Assembly: GCF_016522065.1 (NCBI RefSeq)
Contig: NZ_JAEHFV010000002.1
Span: forward strand, 186,001 to 250,000
Direction of reading: 5' to 3'
DNA length: 64,000 nucleotides
From: Flavobacterium agrisoli
Lineage (GTDB): Bacteria > Bacteroidota > Bacteroidia > Flavobacteriales > Flavobacteriaceae
In this document: positions 9,348 to 18,177 of the stretch, one piece after another
How positions within the stretch are numbered: the first letter of the stretch is position 1
How the letters are laid out: each line of letters starts with the position of its first letter
Translations under genes and position numbers: made by a program
The notes under the pieces: model-generated
The model's input: the letters and a program-made list of their open reading frames with translations, nothing else
Database searches by the model: none
What the model was told of the DNA's origin: nothing

Positions 9348-10673
9348 TTAAATGTATTGATTGATAATATTTTCAAACAATTCTTGTTTACCACTTTGCA
9401 ATGGCAATTCGCCATTTTCGTGAGCGATGTTGTATAAATCGGTTAAATTTAATTTTCCTTCTTCAAATGATTTTCCTTTTCCAGCATCGAATGAGCTGTA
9501 CCTTTCTGTTCTTAATTTTTCATAAGACGAAGAGGTAATAATTTTGTCAGCTGTTAATAATGCTCTAGCAAAAGTATCCGCTCCACCAATGTGTGCATGG
9601 AAAACATCTTCTAAATCGGTTGAATTTCTTCTGATTTTAGCATCAAAATTTACTCCACCGCCTTGTAATCCACCCGCTTTTAAGAATACCAACATCGCTT
9701 CGGTTGTTTCCTGAATGTTATTTGGAAACTGATCCGTATCCCATCCGTTTTGGTAATCACCTCTGTTGGCATCAATGCTTCCTAACATTCCGGCTTTGGC
9801 TGCCACTTCTAACTCGTGTTGGAAGGTGTGTTGCGCCAAAGTAGCGTGATTTACTTCAATATTGATTTTGAAATCTTTGTCTAAACCATACTCTTTTAAG
9901 AAACCAATTGCCGTAGCCGAATCAAAATCGTATTGGTGTTTAGAGGGTTCCATTGGTTTTGGTTCAATAAAGAAAGTTCCTTTAAAACCTTGCGCTCTTG
10001 CATAGTCTCTAGACATGGTTAAGAATTGCGCCATGTGGTCTAATTCTCTTCCCATATCCGTATTAAGCAGAGACATATACCCTTCACGGCCTCCCCAAAA
10101 TACGTAGTTTTCTCCACCTAAAGCGATTGTCGCGTCCAAAGCCAATTTAACTTGTCCTCCAGCTCTTGCTACCACATTAAAATCTGGATTTGTAGCAGCA
10201 CCGTTCATGAATCTTGGATTGGAGAAACAGTTGGAAGTTCCCCAAAGTAATTTAATTCCAGACTCGGCTTTTTTCTGTTTCAAATAATCGGTGATGAATG
10301 CCAAACGTTTTTCCGATTCAGCGAAAGTGGGGCCTTCGTTAATCAAATCATAATCGTGAAAACAGAAATAATCGAATCCCATTTTGCTGATAAATTCAAA
10401 AGCGGCATCTGCTTTGTCTTTAGCAGCTTGATACGAATCCGAAGATTGATCCCAAGCAAACTGTTGCGTCCCAGGGCCAAATGGGTCGCTTCCTTGCCCG
10501 CAGAAAGTATGCCAATAGGCAATGGCAAATTTAAAGTGCTCACGCATTGTTTTTCCGGCAACTACCTGCTCCGGATTATAATATTTAAATGCCAAAGGAT
10601 TATCTGACTCTTTTCCTTCAAATTTAATTTGACCAATACCTTTGTAGTATTCTTTTTCTCCTAAAGTTATCAT
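9348..10673 (-). CDS. xylA: Xylose isomerase
   Basis: This 441-residue enzyme converts D-xylose to D-xylulose in the cytoplasm with divalent metal. Class II family motifs are intact: the catalytic His segment FCFHDYDL near residue 100, the VFWGGREGY stretch, the metal-binding [16 protein letters not shown], the second metal site segment [10 protein letters not shown], and GSIDANRGD. The N-terminus ([20 protein letters not shown]) is characteristic of Bacteroidota XylA. The gene starts 3 nt after the xylB stop, showing tight operon structure with xylB and the GntR gene. The product feeds XylB. Confidence 0.98.
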   Translation of the reverse strand: MITLGEKEYYKGIGQIKFEGKESDNPLAFKYYNPEQVVAGKTMREHFKFAIAYWHTFCGQGSDPFGPGTQQFAWDQSSDSYQAAKDKADAAFEFISKMGFDYFCFHDYDLINEGPTFAESEKRLAFITDYLKQKKAESGIKLLWGTSNCFSNPRFMNGAATNPDFNVVARAGGQVKLALDATIALGGENYVFWGGREGYMSLLNTDMGRELDHMAQFLTMSRDYARAQGFKGTFFIEPKPMEPSKHQYDFDSATAIGFLKEYGLDKDFKINIEVNHATLAQHTFQHELEVAAKAGMLGSIDANRGDYQNGWDTDQFPNNIQETTEAMLVFLKAGGLQGGGVNFDAKIRRNSTDLEDVFHAHIGGADTFARALLTADKIITSSSYEKLRTERYSSFDAGKGKSFEEGKLNLTDLYNIAHENGELPLQSGKQELFENIINQYI

Positions 10674-10676
10674 TTC

Positions 10677-12161
10677 TTATTTTTTTTGAGTGATTATTAA
10701 TTCTAATTCTTTTTTCCAATTTTCGTAAGCCGCCTGATACGGTTCTTTGTTTTGCAGTGGTAAAAACGTCATAACGTGATCATTTTTGGTAATATTTGAA
10801 CCAAACTTATCAAAATCGCCATCGGTTAAGCCACAAGCTCTTGCGGCTCCTACCGCTCCAGTGGTATTGTAAATTTCAATTTCATGACCAATTAAAGTGG
10901 CCACCGTGTTGGAGAAAATCTCGGAACGGAACAAATTATCATTCCCCGCACGAATGACTCCAATGGAAGCATTATCTTCTTTTAAACATTCCATTCCATA
11001 TACAAATGAAAAAGCAATCGCCTCCAAAGAAGCGCGGTACAAATGCGCATTAGAATGTATATTGAAATTAATATTTAAAAAATGTGAACCTATATTTTGA
11101 TTGTTAAACATACGCTCGGCACCATTTCCAAATGGAATCATAATTAAACCATCAGAACCAATGGCTACTTGTGAAGCTTTTTCATTCATCGCTTCATACG
11201 ATTCATTTCCGGTATTGTTACGCATCCAACGGTATTGAATTCCGGCACCGTTAATGTTTAACAATTTTCCGACTCTTGGATTGTTTTCTGTAGAATTCAC
11301 ATGAACAAAGTTATTCACACGGGTACTTTTCCCTTCATTCGTTTCGGTCACCGCATAAAAAACACCCGAAGTTCCTCCTGTTGCTGCTACTTCGCCCGGA
11401 CGCAAAACATTTAGCGATAATGCATTATTGGGTTGATCCCCTGCTCTATACACCACTGGGATTCCAACAGGCAATCCGGTTTCCTGAGACGCTTGTTCAT
11501 TAACCAAACATTGAGAAGTGAAATTTGCCACTATTCTTGGTGTAAAATCGGTATCAATTCCATAATAATCCAACAACCAATCGGCAACTTTGTTTTCTTT
11601 ATAATCCCAGAGCATTCCTTCAGAAAGTCCATTTATAGTTGTGGTTGCCTCACCTGATAATTTCAAAGCGATATAATCACCTGGCAACATATACTTATGA
11701 ATCTTAGCGTACACTTGAGGTTCATTTTCTTTTACCCATTTCAATTTTGAGGCGGTGAAATTTCCAGGAGAATTCAATAAATGCGTCATGCATTTTTCGG
11801 CTCCCAAATCAGAAAATGCTTTATTACCAATTCCAACCGCTCTACTATCACACCAAATGATCGAATTGCGCAATGGCTTGCCCACTTGGTCTACAATTAC
11901 TAAACCGTGCATTTGATACGAAATCCCGATACCGCTAATTTTTGACGCATCAATATTGGCTTCTTTAATCGCTTTCTTGGTAGCAATGCAAATGTAATTC
12001 CACCACATATCTGGATCTTGTTCGGCCCAATCGGGTTGTACAGCCAAAATATCCATTTCGTTTTGTGGTTCATTCAAAACGATTACTTTTTTGCCACTTT
12101 CGGCTTCTACAACGGCAACTTTTACAGAAGAACTGCCAATATCATATCCTATATAATACAT
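10677..12161 (-). CDS. xylB: Xylulokinase (FGGY family)
   Basis: This 494-residue kinase phosphorylates D-xylulose to xylulose 5-phosphate for the pentose phosphate pathway. The N-terminal ATPase fold starts YYIGYDIGSSSVKVAVVEAE. The catalytic-Asp/substrate region is visible as GISYQMHGLVIVD and RNSIIWCDSRA. The C-terminal FGGY signature region is represented by RASLEAIAFSFVYGME and IRAGNDNLFRSEIFSN. The gene begins 3 nt after the stop of the GntR regulator and is followed 3 nt later by xylA. FGGY kinases vary in substrate, but adjacency to xylA makes xylulose the firm choice. Confidence 0.96.
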   Translation of the reverse strand: MYYIGYDIGSSSVKVAVVEAESGKKVIVLNEPQNEMDILAVQPDWAEQDPDMWWNYICIATKKAIKEANIDASKISGIGISYQMHGLVIVDQVGKPLRNSIIWCDSRAVGIGNKAFSDLGAEKCMTHLLNSPGNFTASKLKWVKENEPQVYAKIHKYMLPGDYIALKLSGEATTTINGLSEGMLWDYKENKVADWLLDYYGIDTDFTPRIVANFTSQCLVNEQASQETGLPVGIPVVYRAGDQPNNALSLNVLRPGEVAATGGTSGVFYAVTETNEGKSTRVNNFVHVNSTENNPRVGKLLNINGAGIQYRWMRNNTGNESYEAMNEKASQVAIGSDGLIMIPFGNGAERMFNNQNIGSHFLNINFNIHSNAHLYRASLEAIAFSFVYGMECLKEDNASIGVIRAGNDNLFRSEIFSNTVATLIGHEIEIYNTTGAVGAARACGLTDGDFDKFGSNITKNDHVMTFLPLQNKEPYQAAYENWKKELELIITQKK

Positions 12162-12164
12162 AAC

Positions 12165-13166
12165 TTATAATGATTCTCTTATTATTAATTTTGTGGCAAC
12201 ATGACATTGCATTGTTTCTTCGTGCGTGATAAAAGCCGCAGCTTTAGTTCCCATTTCGTTAAAGTCGGTCGATACTACCGAAATACCTTTGTAAATGAAT
12301 TTTTTCATTGGCGTTTCGTTATACGATAAAAAACCAACGTCTTTTCCGGGTTCTAAATTCTGTTCCCGACATTGCTCTAAAAACTGACCTAAAATGCGAT
12401 CGCTCACACTGATATAGGCAATTTCTTTTTGAATTTCTAAAAATTTAGCCGGTTTTAAAATGGCATAGTCAAAATGTTTGTCGGTACAAAACTTTTTGAA
12501 ATAGTCCAGTGTTTCTTTGGGATGAAACGTATAGGTGGGATAAATAAAATGCAGCGCTTTGTATTTTTTAAAAAGCGAAACACCCTTTTGAAGCGCTTCA
12601 TAAAATGATTTACCAAAATCCTGATAAATAACATTATTTTTTGCTTTCGCATGAATATTCCAATCAATCAACAGCAATTTTTCGTTGGGAATTACCGAAA
12701 TTATTTTGGGGATTTCTTTATTATCAAACGTCATTATCACGTACTTATAATATTTCCCCATGCTGTTATTAATAATGGTTTTAAAATTATCGATGTTGTA
12801 ATGATGAAACTGCACCTCGGTGATAATGTTATCGGGCAAATTATTGACGAACGAATGGTACAAAACTTCCTTATAGGCTTTAAAAGTATCCAAAACCAAC
12901 AACACTTTTCGGGTTTCGCCCACCACAAAATAACCCTTATTTGGAACCGATTCTATTGCATTTTGTTCTTTTAAAATAGTATACGCCTTAAAAACCGTAT
13001 CTCTTGAAAGCTGGGTCGATTTGCAAATGCTGTTTACCGAAGGTAGTGCATCTCCTTTGTCTAGAACATGTTCGGCTATGGCGTTATGAATAGCATCTAC
13101 CAATTGCTGGTATTTAGGCAAATCGCTATCATGGTTAATTTGAAAACTTAAATTTTCTGCTGACAT
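12165..13166 (-). CDS. GntR-family regulator with periplasmic-binding-protein-like effector domain
   Basis: This 333-residue protein has an N-terminal GntR winged helix (about 10-80: PKYQQLVDAIHNAIAEHVLDK, then ALPSVNSICKSTQLSRDTVF). A C-terminal sugar-binding Peripla_BP_3-like domain (about 90-330) follows, ending with GISVVSTDFNEMGTKAA. This architecture is common in Bacteroidota sugar regulators. It is the first gene of the operon with xylB and xylA, so it is probably the xylose-responsive, autoregulated repressor of that operon. A palindrome with GTGC and GCAC arms lies at 13268-13283, in the divergent region shared with the sulfatase, and is a candidate binding site. Effector identity is inferred from context. 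Confidence 0.88.
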   Translation of the reverse strand: MSAENLSFQINHDSDLPKYQQLVDAIHNAIAEHVLDKGDALPSVNSICKSTQLSRDTVFKAYTILKEQNAIESVPNKGYFVVGETRKVLLVLDTFKAYKEVLYHSFVNNLPDNIITEVQFHHYNIDNFKTIINNSMGKYYKYVIMTFDNKEIPKIISVIPNEKLLLIDWNIHAKAKNNVIYQDFGKSFYEALQKGVSLFKKYKALHFIYPTYTFHPKETLDYFKKFCTDKHFDYAILKPAKFLEIQKEIAYISVSDRILGQFLEQCREQNLEPGKDVGFLSYNETPMKKFIYKGISVVSTDFNEMGTKAAAFITHEETMQCHVATKLIIRESL

Positions 13167-13267
13167 ATTGTACTGTTCTGTTCCGGTATGCTAAAGTATA
13201 AAATATTATGTTTTCAAGGCAAAATCTTAATGTTATTTTTTTTTTAAACATTAAAAAATCGTTTTCT

Positions 13268-13283
13268 GTGCGTAAATATGCAC
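13268..13283. promoter_or_regulatory. Palindrome in the GntR/sulfatase divergent region
   Basis: The 16-bp sequence GTGCGTAAATATGCAC has GTGC and GCAC arms with two internal mismatches to perfect symmetry. It lies 102 bp upstream of the GntR gene and 155 bp upstream of the sulfatase gene. Position and symmetry suit an operator for the adjacent GntR regulator; no second copy was noticed in the window. Confidence 0.4.
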
Positions 13284-13330
13284 GATTAAAACTCGGGTAT
13301 CAGAAAAAAATTATTAATTTTAAGGTCTCT

Positions 13331-13351
13331 TTTTGATTTTTTAAATCAAAA
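13331..13351. repeat. Perfect 9-bp inverted repeat upstream of the sulfatase
   Basis: TTTTGATTT (13331-13339) and AAATCAAAA (13343-13351) are separated by TTT, about 87 bp before the sulfatase ATG. It could be an operator or leader hairpin. The sequence is AT-rich, so chance is possible. Confidence 0.3.
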
Positions 13352-13437
13352 TTTTCTCATAAAAAAGCATTATAGAAGAACAGATAAAAATCTTTCAATC
13401 AAAATTCATAAATCTGAACTATTTTAAATTAAATACT

Positions 13438-15864
13438 ATGAAAATCACTAACACTAAAAAAAGCATGTTATTCTTGCTTTTTCTCCTCTCCTCAGGACTG
13501 ACTAAAGTACAGGCCCAGGCGGATCCAAGAGAAGATGTAAAAAAGAATTTCAAAGGAGTTATTGAACTCGACATTAGAAATTCTAAATCTGACTGGAGTG
13601 CCTACACTAGAAAATCGGCTCCAGAAGGGGCGCCAAACGTATTATTTATTTTATATGATGATACGGGACAAGCAGCTTGGTCTCCTTATGGTGGTGCCAT
13701 TAACATGCCAACATTACAAAAAATTGCTGACAATGGAGTGACCTATACCCAATGGCATACTACGGCATTATGTTCACCAACACGTTCTACTTTACTTACA
13801 GGACGTAACCACCACATTAACGGAATGGCTTCTATCACCGAAACTGCAGATGGTTTCCCTGGAGCTAACGGACAAATCCCAGCTCAGTGTGCTACAATTG
13901 GACAAGTATTACAGCAAGCTGGTTGGAGTACGTTTTGGATTGGTAAAAACCATAATGTTCCAGAACAAGATGTATCTTCTGGAGGTTCAAAAGCACAATG
14001 GCCAACGCAAATGGGCTTTGATCGTTATTATGGATTCTTAGGAGGAGAAACCAACCAATGGTATCCAGATTTAGTAGAAGACAATCATTTTATTGAGGCT
14101 CCTTATTCACCTGAAGAAGGCTATCACTTATCAAAAGATTTAGCCGATAAAGCTATTGAATATATTAAAGACCAAAAAGCAACCAACCCTTCAAAACCTT
14201 GGTATATGTGGTATTGCCCTGGAGCTAACCATGCGCCACACCACGCACCAGAAGAATATATTGCAAAATATAAAGGAAAATTTGATGCTGGATATGATGC
14301 TTACCGCGAGTGGGTTTTACCAAGAATGATTTCAAAAGGGATTTTACCAGCTGGAACTAAAAACACTCCTTTCAACTTCTTACCTCCAAATATATCTAAT
14401 CCAGACGATTACGTTAAACCTTGGAATAAGTTAAGCGCTGACGAGAAAAAATTATTCACCAAACTAGCTGAAGTATATGCTGGTTTCTCTGAATATACTG
14501 ATGCTCAAGTAGGTCGTGTTATTGATTATTTAGAAAAAACAGGTCAACTTGAAAATACTGTTGTTATGTATGCTGCTGATAATGGAGCATCTGGAGAAGG
14601 TTCTCCTACAGGATCTGTAAACGAGAACAAATTCTTTAACGGATATCCAGATGAATTATCAGAAAACTTACAATACATTGACAAATTAGGAGGTCCTGAT
14701 ACTTATGAGCATTACCCTACCGGATGGGCTGCTGCTTTCTCTGCTCCTTACAAAATGTTCAAACGTTACAGTAATTATGCAGGAGGAACTTGCGATCCTT
14801 TAATTATTTCTTGGCCTAAAGGAATTAAAGCAAGAGGTGAAGTACGTAATCAATACCACCACTCAACAGATATTGTTCCAACAATTTTAGACATTTGTGG
14901 TATTACAATGCCAACTAATTTTAATGGTGTTGAACAATATCCATTATCAGGAGTTTCTATGAAATATTCATTTGATGCAAAACCTGATGGCCCAACTCAA
15001 AAGAAAATTCAGTACTACACTATGTTAGGAACCAGAGCAATCTGGAAAGACGGTTGGAAAGCAGTAGCGGTTCACGCTCCATTAACAGGAACGGGTAAAT
15101 TTGATAAAGATGTTTGGGAATTATACAATACTGATGTTGATAGAGCTGAGGCAAATAATTTAGCTAAAAAGAATCCAGAAAAATTAAAAGAACTAGTAGA
15201 TGCCTGGTTTTCTGAGGCTGATAAAAATTTAGTTTTACCATTAGATGACCGTTCAGCTATGGAAATCATTGGAGCAGAACGTCCTTCTCAAGAAAAACCA
15301 AAAACACGTTATGTATACTATCCAGGAACTGCTGCTGTACCAGAAGGTGTAGCGGTAAATGTACGTGGTCGTTCATACAAAATTGTAGGTGATGTAGATA
15401 TTAAGTCTGATGCTTCAGGGGTAATTTTTGCTCACGGATCCCGTTTTGGTGGACATTCACTTTTCATTAAAGATAAAAAACTGCACTATGTTTATAATTT
15501 CTTAGGAATTAAACCAGAACAGGCTTTTGTGTCATCATCAACATTAACTCCTGGTAAACATGCTCTTGGTTTTGAATTTATCAGAGAAAAAACTGGAGAA
15601 CATGGAGAACAAATTGGTACAGGTCACCTATACATTGATGGTAAAGAAGTGGCTAAAGGTCCTATGAAAACACAACCTGGTAAATTTACTTTATCTGGAG
15701 ACGGTCTTTGTGTAGGTTTTGATAGTGGCGATGCTGTTAGTAGCCAATATACAACTCCTGGAACATTTAAAGGCGGAGAAATCTTAGGTGTTGGAATTGA
15801 CATTAGCGAACAAAGCTATGAAGACCTTAATAAAGAAGCTCAAAGAATTTTAAAAGCTCAATAA
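13438..15864 (+). CDS. Exported arylsulfatase (sulfatase family S1)
   Basis: This 808-residue sulfatase has a signal peptide (about 1-27, ending VQAQ). The alkaline-phosphatase-like domain starts with APNVLFILYDDTG, where Asp74 and Asp75 are metal ligands. The formylglycine motif CSPTR is at Cys112, so activation needs an anaerobic-type sulfatase-maturing enzyme or equivalent, not encoded here. AADNGASGEG carries further metal-site residues. Residues from about 635 to the end form an extra beta-sandwich-like domain not present in short arylsulfatases. The enzyme would hydrolyse sulfate esters in the periplasm or outside the cell; the substrate is unknown. It stands alone, divergent from the xylose operon, with its own terminator. 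Its codon use (many TTC, AAC, GGA, CCA, TCT) looks more biased than that of its neighbours, suggesting high expression. Confidence 0.93.
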   Translation: MKITNTKKSMLFLLFLLSSGLTKVQAQADPREDVKKNFKGVIELDIRNSKSDWSAYTRKSAPEGAPNVLFILYDDTGQAAWSPYGGAINMPTLQKIADNGVTYTQWHTTALCSPTRSTLLTGRNHHINGMASITETADGFPGANGQIPAQCATIGQVLQQAGWSTFWIGKNHNVPEQDVSSGGSKAQWPTQMGFDRYYGFLGGETNQWYPDLVEDNHFIEAPYSPEEGYHLSKDLADKAIEYIKDQKATNPSKPWYMWYCPGANHAPHHAPEEYIAKYKGKFDAGYDAYREWVLPRMISKGILPAGTKNTPFNFLPPNISNPDDYVKPWNKLSADEKKLFTKLAEVYAGFSEYTDAQVGRVIDYLEKTGQLENTVVMYAADNGASGEGSPTGSVNENKFFNGYPDELSENLQYIDKLGGPDTYEHYPTGWAAAFSAPYKMFKRYSNYAGGTCDPLIISWPKGIKARGEVRNQYHHSTDIVPTILDICGITMPTNFNGVEQYPLSGVSMKYSFDAKPDGPTQKKIQYYTMLGTRAIWKDGWKAVAVHAPLTGTGKFDKDVWELYNTDVDRAEANNLAKKNPEKLKELVDAWFSEADKNLVLPLDDRSAMEIIGAERPSQEKPKTRYVYYPGTAAVPEGVAVNVRGRSYKIVGDVDIKSDASGVIFAHGSRFGGHSLFIKDKKLHYVYNFLGIKPEQAFVSSSTLTPGKHALGFEFIREKTGEHGEQIGTGHLYIDGKEVAKGPMKTQPGKFTLSGDGLCVGFDSGDAVSSQYTTPGTFKGGEILGVGIDISEQSYEDLNKEAQRILKAQ

Positions 15865-15887
15865 TTTTTTTTAAAATCCTAATAAAG

Positions 15888-15920
15888 AAAGCGAGGTTAG
15901 TTTTATATTAACCTCGCTTT
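15888..15920 (+). terminator. Rho-independent terminator of the sulfatase gene
   Basis: A perfect 12-bp stem (AAAGCGAGGTTA at 15888-15899, TAACCTCGCTTT at 15909-15920) with a 9-nt loop is followed by TTT. It lies 24 nt past the sulfatase stop codon. Confidence 0.9.
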
Positions 15921-15953
15921 TTTAGTTGTATACCGTTTCTAAAGAAGTTTAAA

Positions 15954-15982
15954 TTAGGGTAAAACAAAATTAAATATCTTTG
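15954..15982 (+). promoter_or_regulatory. Promoter of the LacI-family gene
   Basis: TATCTTTG (15975-15982) fits TAnnTTTG. A weak -33 element, TTA at 15954-15956, lies 18 nt upstream. The ATG follows 21 nt downstream of the -7 element. No copy of the GCAAYCGRTTGC operator is present here, so autoregulation through that site is not indicated. Confidence 0.5.
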
Positions 15983-16003
15983 CTTTACTGATGCTACAAA
16001 ATT

Positions 16004-17038
16004 ATGGAAGAAAATAAAGACGTTACCATTTACGATATTGCCGAAAAACTAAATCTAGCTACCTCCACTATTTCTAGAGCGTTGCAAGACCACCCCACTA
16101 TCAGCAAAAAAACCATCAAAAAAGTAAAGGAAATGTCCGAAAAAATGGGGTATGTTCCCAATACGTTGGCTGCAGGATTACGAGGGAACAAAACCAAAAC
16201 CATTGGTGTTTTAATTCCGACTATTACGCAACCTTTTTTATCTTCATTAATTAGCGGCATCGAAATCACGGCTCAAAAATCAGGTTACCAAGTTATCATC
16301 ATGCAATCTCACGATTCGTACGAGGAAGAAGTCAATTTAACCAAATCTTTATATAGCAATCGGGTAAGCGGTGTCATTAGCTCTTTAGCAATGGAAACGC
16401 GAGACACTTCGCATTTTGACCAATTTACAGCCAATAATATTCCGCTTGTTTTTGTAGACCGCGTACCTAAAGAATACAATACTTTTAGAGTAATTATTGA
16501 CAATTATGCTGCCGGTTACAAAGCCACCAAGCACCTTATCGAACAAGGTTGCAAGCGTATTGCACACATTACAGCGGGTGCCGAATTTGGCAATCTGTAC
16601 AACGAACGCAAAAGAGGTTATTTGGAAGCTTTAAAAGATTTTGGCCTAGAAACAGACGAATCGTTAATTATCAATTTAAAAAAAGTAACCTACGAAGAAG
16701 GCGTTAAAGCCAGTAATCACTTATTTGATTTAAAAACCAAACCCGACGGTATTTTTGCTTCGGGTGATATCATTGCGGTTAGTGCGGTGCAAACTGCTAA
16801 AAAAAGAGGCTTTAAAGTCCCTGATGATGTGGCTGTAATTGGTTTTAACAACGATCCCATTTCGCAAATTATCGACCCTAACATTTCGACCATAACCCAT
16901 CCTGCAGAGAAAATGGGAAAAGCATCGGCTGAGATTATTTTGAAAAACATCAAATCGCCCAAAAAAGAAGATGTAAGGGAAATCACGTTTTTAAACACCG
17001 AAGTTCTGGTTCGCGAATCGAGTAAAAAAATACCCTAA
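16004..17038 (+). CDS. LacI-family transcriptional regulator
   Basis: This 344-residue regulator has a canonical LacI helix-turn-helix (residues 8-30: IYDIAEKLNLATSTISRAL). The hinge helix region NTLAAGLRG contains the Leu that normally wedges into a central CpG step. A periplasmic-binding-protein-like sugar-binding domain (KTIGVLIPTI onward, about 62-340) follows. Two candidate operators with a central CG lie on the -33 elements of the susC promoter (7881-7892) and the GH3 promoter (39482-39493). This is the only LacI-family gene in the window, so it probably represses both arms of the xylan locus until a xylose or xylo-oligosaccharide signal arrives. Binding and effector are inferred; the family assignment is certain. 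Confidence 0.93.
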   Translation: MEENKDVTIYDIAEKLNLATSTISRALQDHPTISKKTIKKVKEMSEKMGYVPNTLAAGLRGNKTKTIGVLIPTITQPFLSSLISGIEITAQKSGYQVIIMQSHDSYEEEVNLTKSLYSNRVSGVISSLAMETRDTSHFDQFTANNIPLVFVDRVPKEYNTFRVIIDNYAAGYKATKHLIEQGCKRIAHITAGAEFGNLYNERKRGYLEALKDFGLETDESLIINLKKVTYEEGVKASNHLFDLKTKPDGIFASGDIIAVSAVQTAKKRGFKVPDDVAVIGFNNDPISQIIDPNISTITHPAEKMGKASAEIILKNIKSPKKEDVREITFLNTEVLVRESSKKIP

Positions 17039-17042
17039 CCCT

Positions 17043-17570
17043 TTAAGAAATGGGTTCTTCCTGCTTTTTCTCTTTTCGCAATTGCTCATAAAATTCTTCG
17101 ATTGATGGATACACAAAACGCGCTACTTTTTGTATTGGACGATAAAAAATAGAATTATCTAATGTACTTTCTTTAGCAAAGGTATTGTCAAAATTGATTT
17201 TTTCGAAAACAGCAAATAGCACGCTTAAAATCAGAATCGTTTTTAAAAGCCTAAAACAACCACCTCCTAAGGCATTCATCCAACCTAAATAAGCAAAATC
17301 CGCCATTTTGGTGAGTATTTTTGCCAAAAGCGTAATACCGATTACTACCAAAATAAAAGTCAAAACAAAAGCCACAACCTGAATGGTATTGGGATTCCAA
17401 GAAAATCGGCTGGCAATTAAACCTTTTAAAAAATAGGAGAATTTAATAGCAAAATAAATCCCTACTACCAACGAAATAAACGAAGCTAATTCTACAAAAA
17501 GCCCATTTCGAATGCCTTTATATAATGCGTAAACCAATAAAACACCTAAAATAATATCAAAAACCAACAC
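17043..17570 (-). CDS. cvpA: CvpA-family membrane protein
   Basis: This is an inner-membrane protein of the CvpA (colicin V production) family with four predicted membrane segments: LVFDIILGVLLVYALYKGIR, the ELASFISLVVGIYFAIKF region, VVAFVLTFILVVIGITLL, and LKTILILSVLFAVF. The motif GIRNGLFVELASF is diagnostic. A longer frame begins at 17633. However, a good promoter (TTG, 23 nt, TATATTTG at 17601-17594) lies inside that extension. Conserved homology starts at VLVFDIIL. I therefore place the start at the GTG at 17570 (175 residues); TTG at 17567 is also possible. CvpA proteins affect purine-regulon and envelope phenotypes, but their biochemical role is unclear. The stop is 3 nt from the end of the convergent LacI gene. 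Confidence 0.82.
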   Translation of the reverse strand: MLVFDIILGVLLVYALYKGIRNGLFVELASFISLVVGIYFAIKFSYFLKGLIASRFSWNPNTIQVVAFVLTFILVVIGITLLAKILTKMADFAYLGWMNALGGGCFRLLKTILILSVLFAVFEKINFDNTFAKESTLDNSIFYRPIQKVARFVYPSIEEFYEQLRKEKKQEEPIS

Positions 17571-17593
17571 CTTTGTTACTTTAAATTTTAAAA

Positions 17594-17627
17594 CAAATAT
17601 AAACCAAATATCTTCGGTAAAGTCCAA
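17594..17627 (-). promoter_or_regulatory. Promoter of cvpA that decides its start codon
   Basis: Minus-strand TTG (17627-17625), a 23-nt spacer and TATATTTG (17601-17594) predict transcription starting near 17587. That is downstream of the ATG at 17633 and 17 nt before the GTG at 17570. Confidence 0.6.
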
Positions 17628-17703
17628 GTCCAACTTCTTATCTTTGTAGGCTACCTTATTAGAATACCAATAGGATATATTCTAAAAATAAATTTTACAA
17701 AAA

Positions 17704-18060
17704 ATGTCAAGAGATATACAATTAAAAGAACGTTGGGAAAAACTTGTCGAAATCTTATCCAATCAATTTTCGCAAGGTGAAGATTTGGATTTGGATGCCA
17801 TTATTTATTTAATTGGCTTACAAGAATTTGGAAAATTACACCGCGAATTTAAAAAAGACGAAAAACTAAATTTGATGCACATTGCCATTTGCCGATTACT
17901 CGAACCTTATGGCTACTATGAATTTGATTTTTTTGACGAAGAAGGCTGGCCGCACTACAAGATAAAGGAACAGTTGCCGCCTTTAAAAGCCGGAGAACAA
18001 TCGGTTTTAATGAAAGAAGCTATTGTACACTATTTTATAGAACGCCAATTAATTGATTAA
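17704..18060 (+). CDS. Conserved hypothetical protein (118 aa)
   Basis: This small soluble acidic protein has no signal peptide or membrane segment. Visible features are a charged helical start (IQLKERWEKLVEILSNQF), LDAIIYLIGLQEFGKL, and an aromatic stretch EPYGYYEFDFFDEEGWPHY. The start ATG is the first in frame. I recognise it only as a short conserved protein of Flavobacteriaceae found near pheS; no function can be given. It lies about 110 nt upstream of pheS in the same direction. A TAnnTTTG-like element at 18148 suggests pheS can also be transcribed separately. Confidence 0.75.
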   Translation: MSRDIQLKERWEKLVEILSNQFSQGEDLDLDAIIYLIGLQEFGKLHREFKKDEKLNLMHIAICRLLEPYGYYEFDFFDEEGWPHYKIKEQLPPLKAGEQSVLMKEAIVHYFIERQLID

Positions 18061-18177
18061 GAAAACGAATTTACAACCATACGGCTTTTGTTTGTTAAAG
18101 TTTACCGACTATTTAGCAATTCGATTTCGGTACTCGCTAAAAAAAATTAAATTTGTAAACTCAATTACGGAATGACA

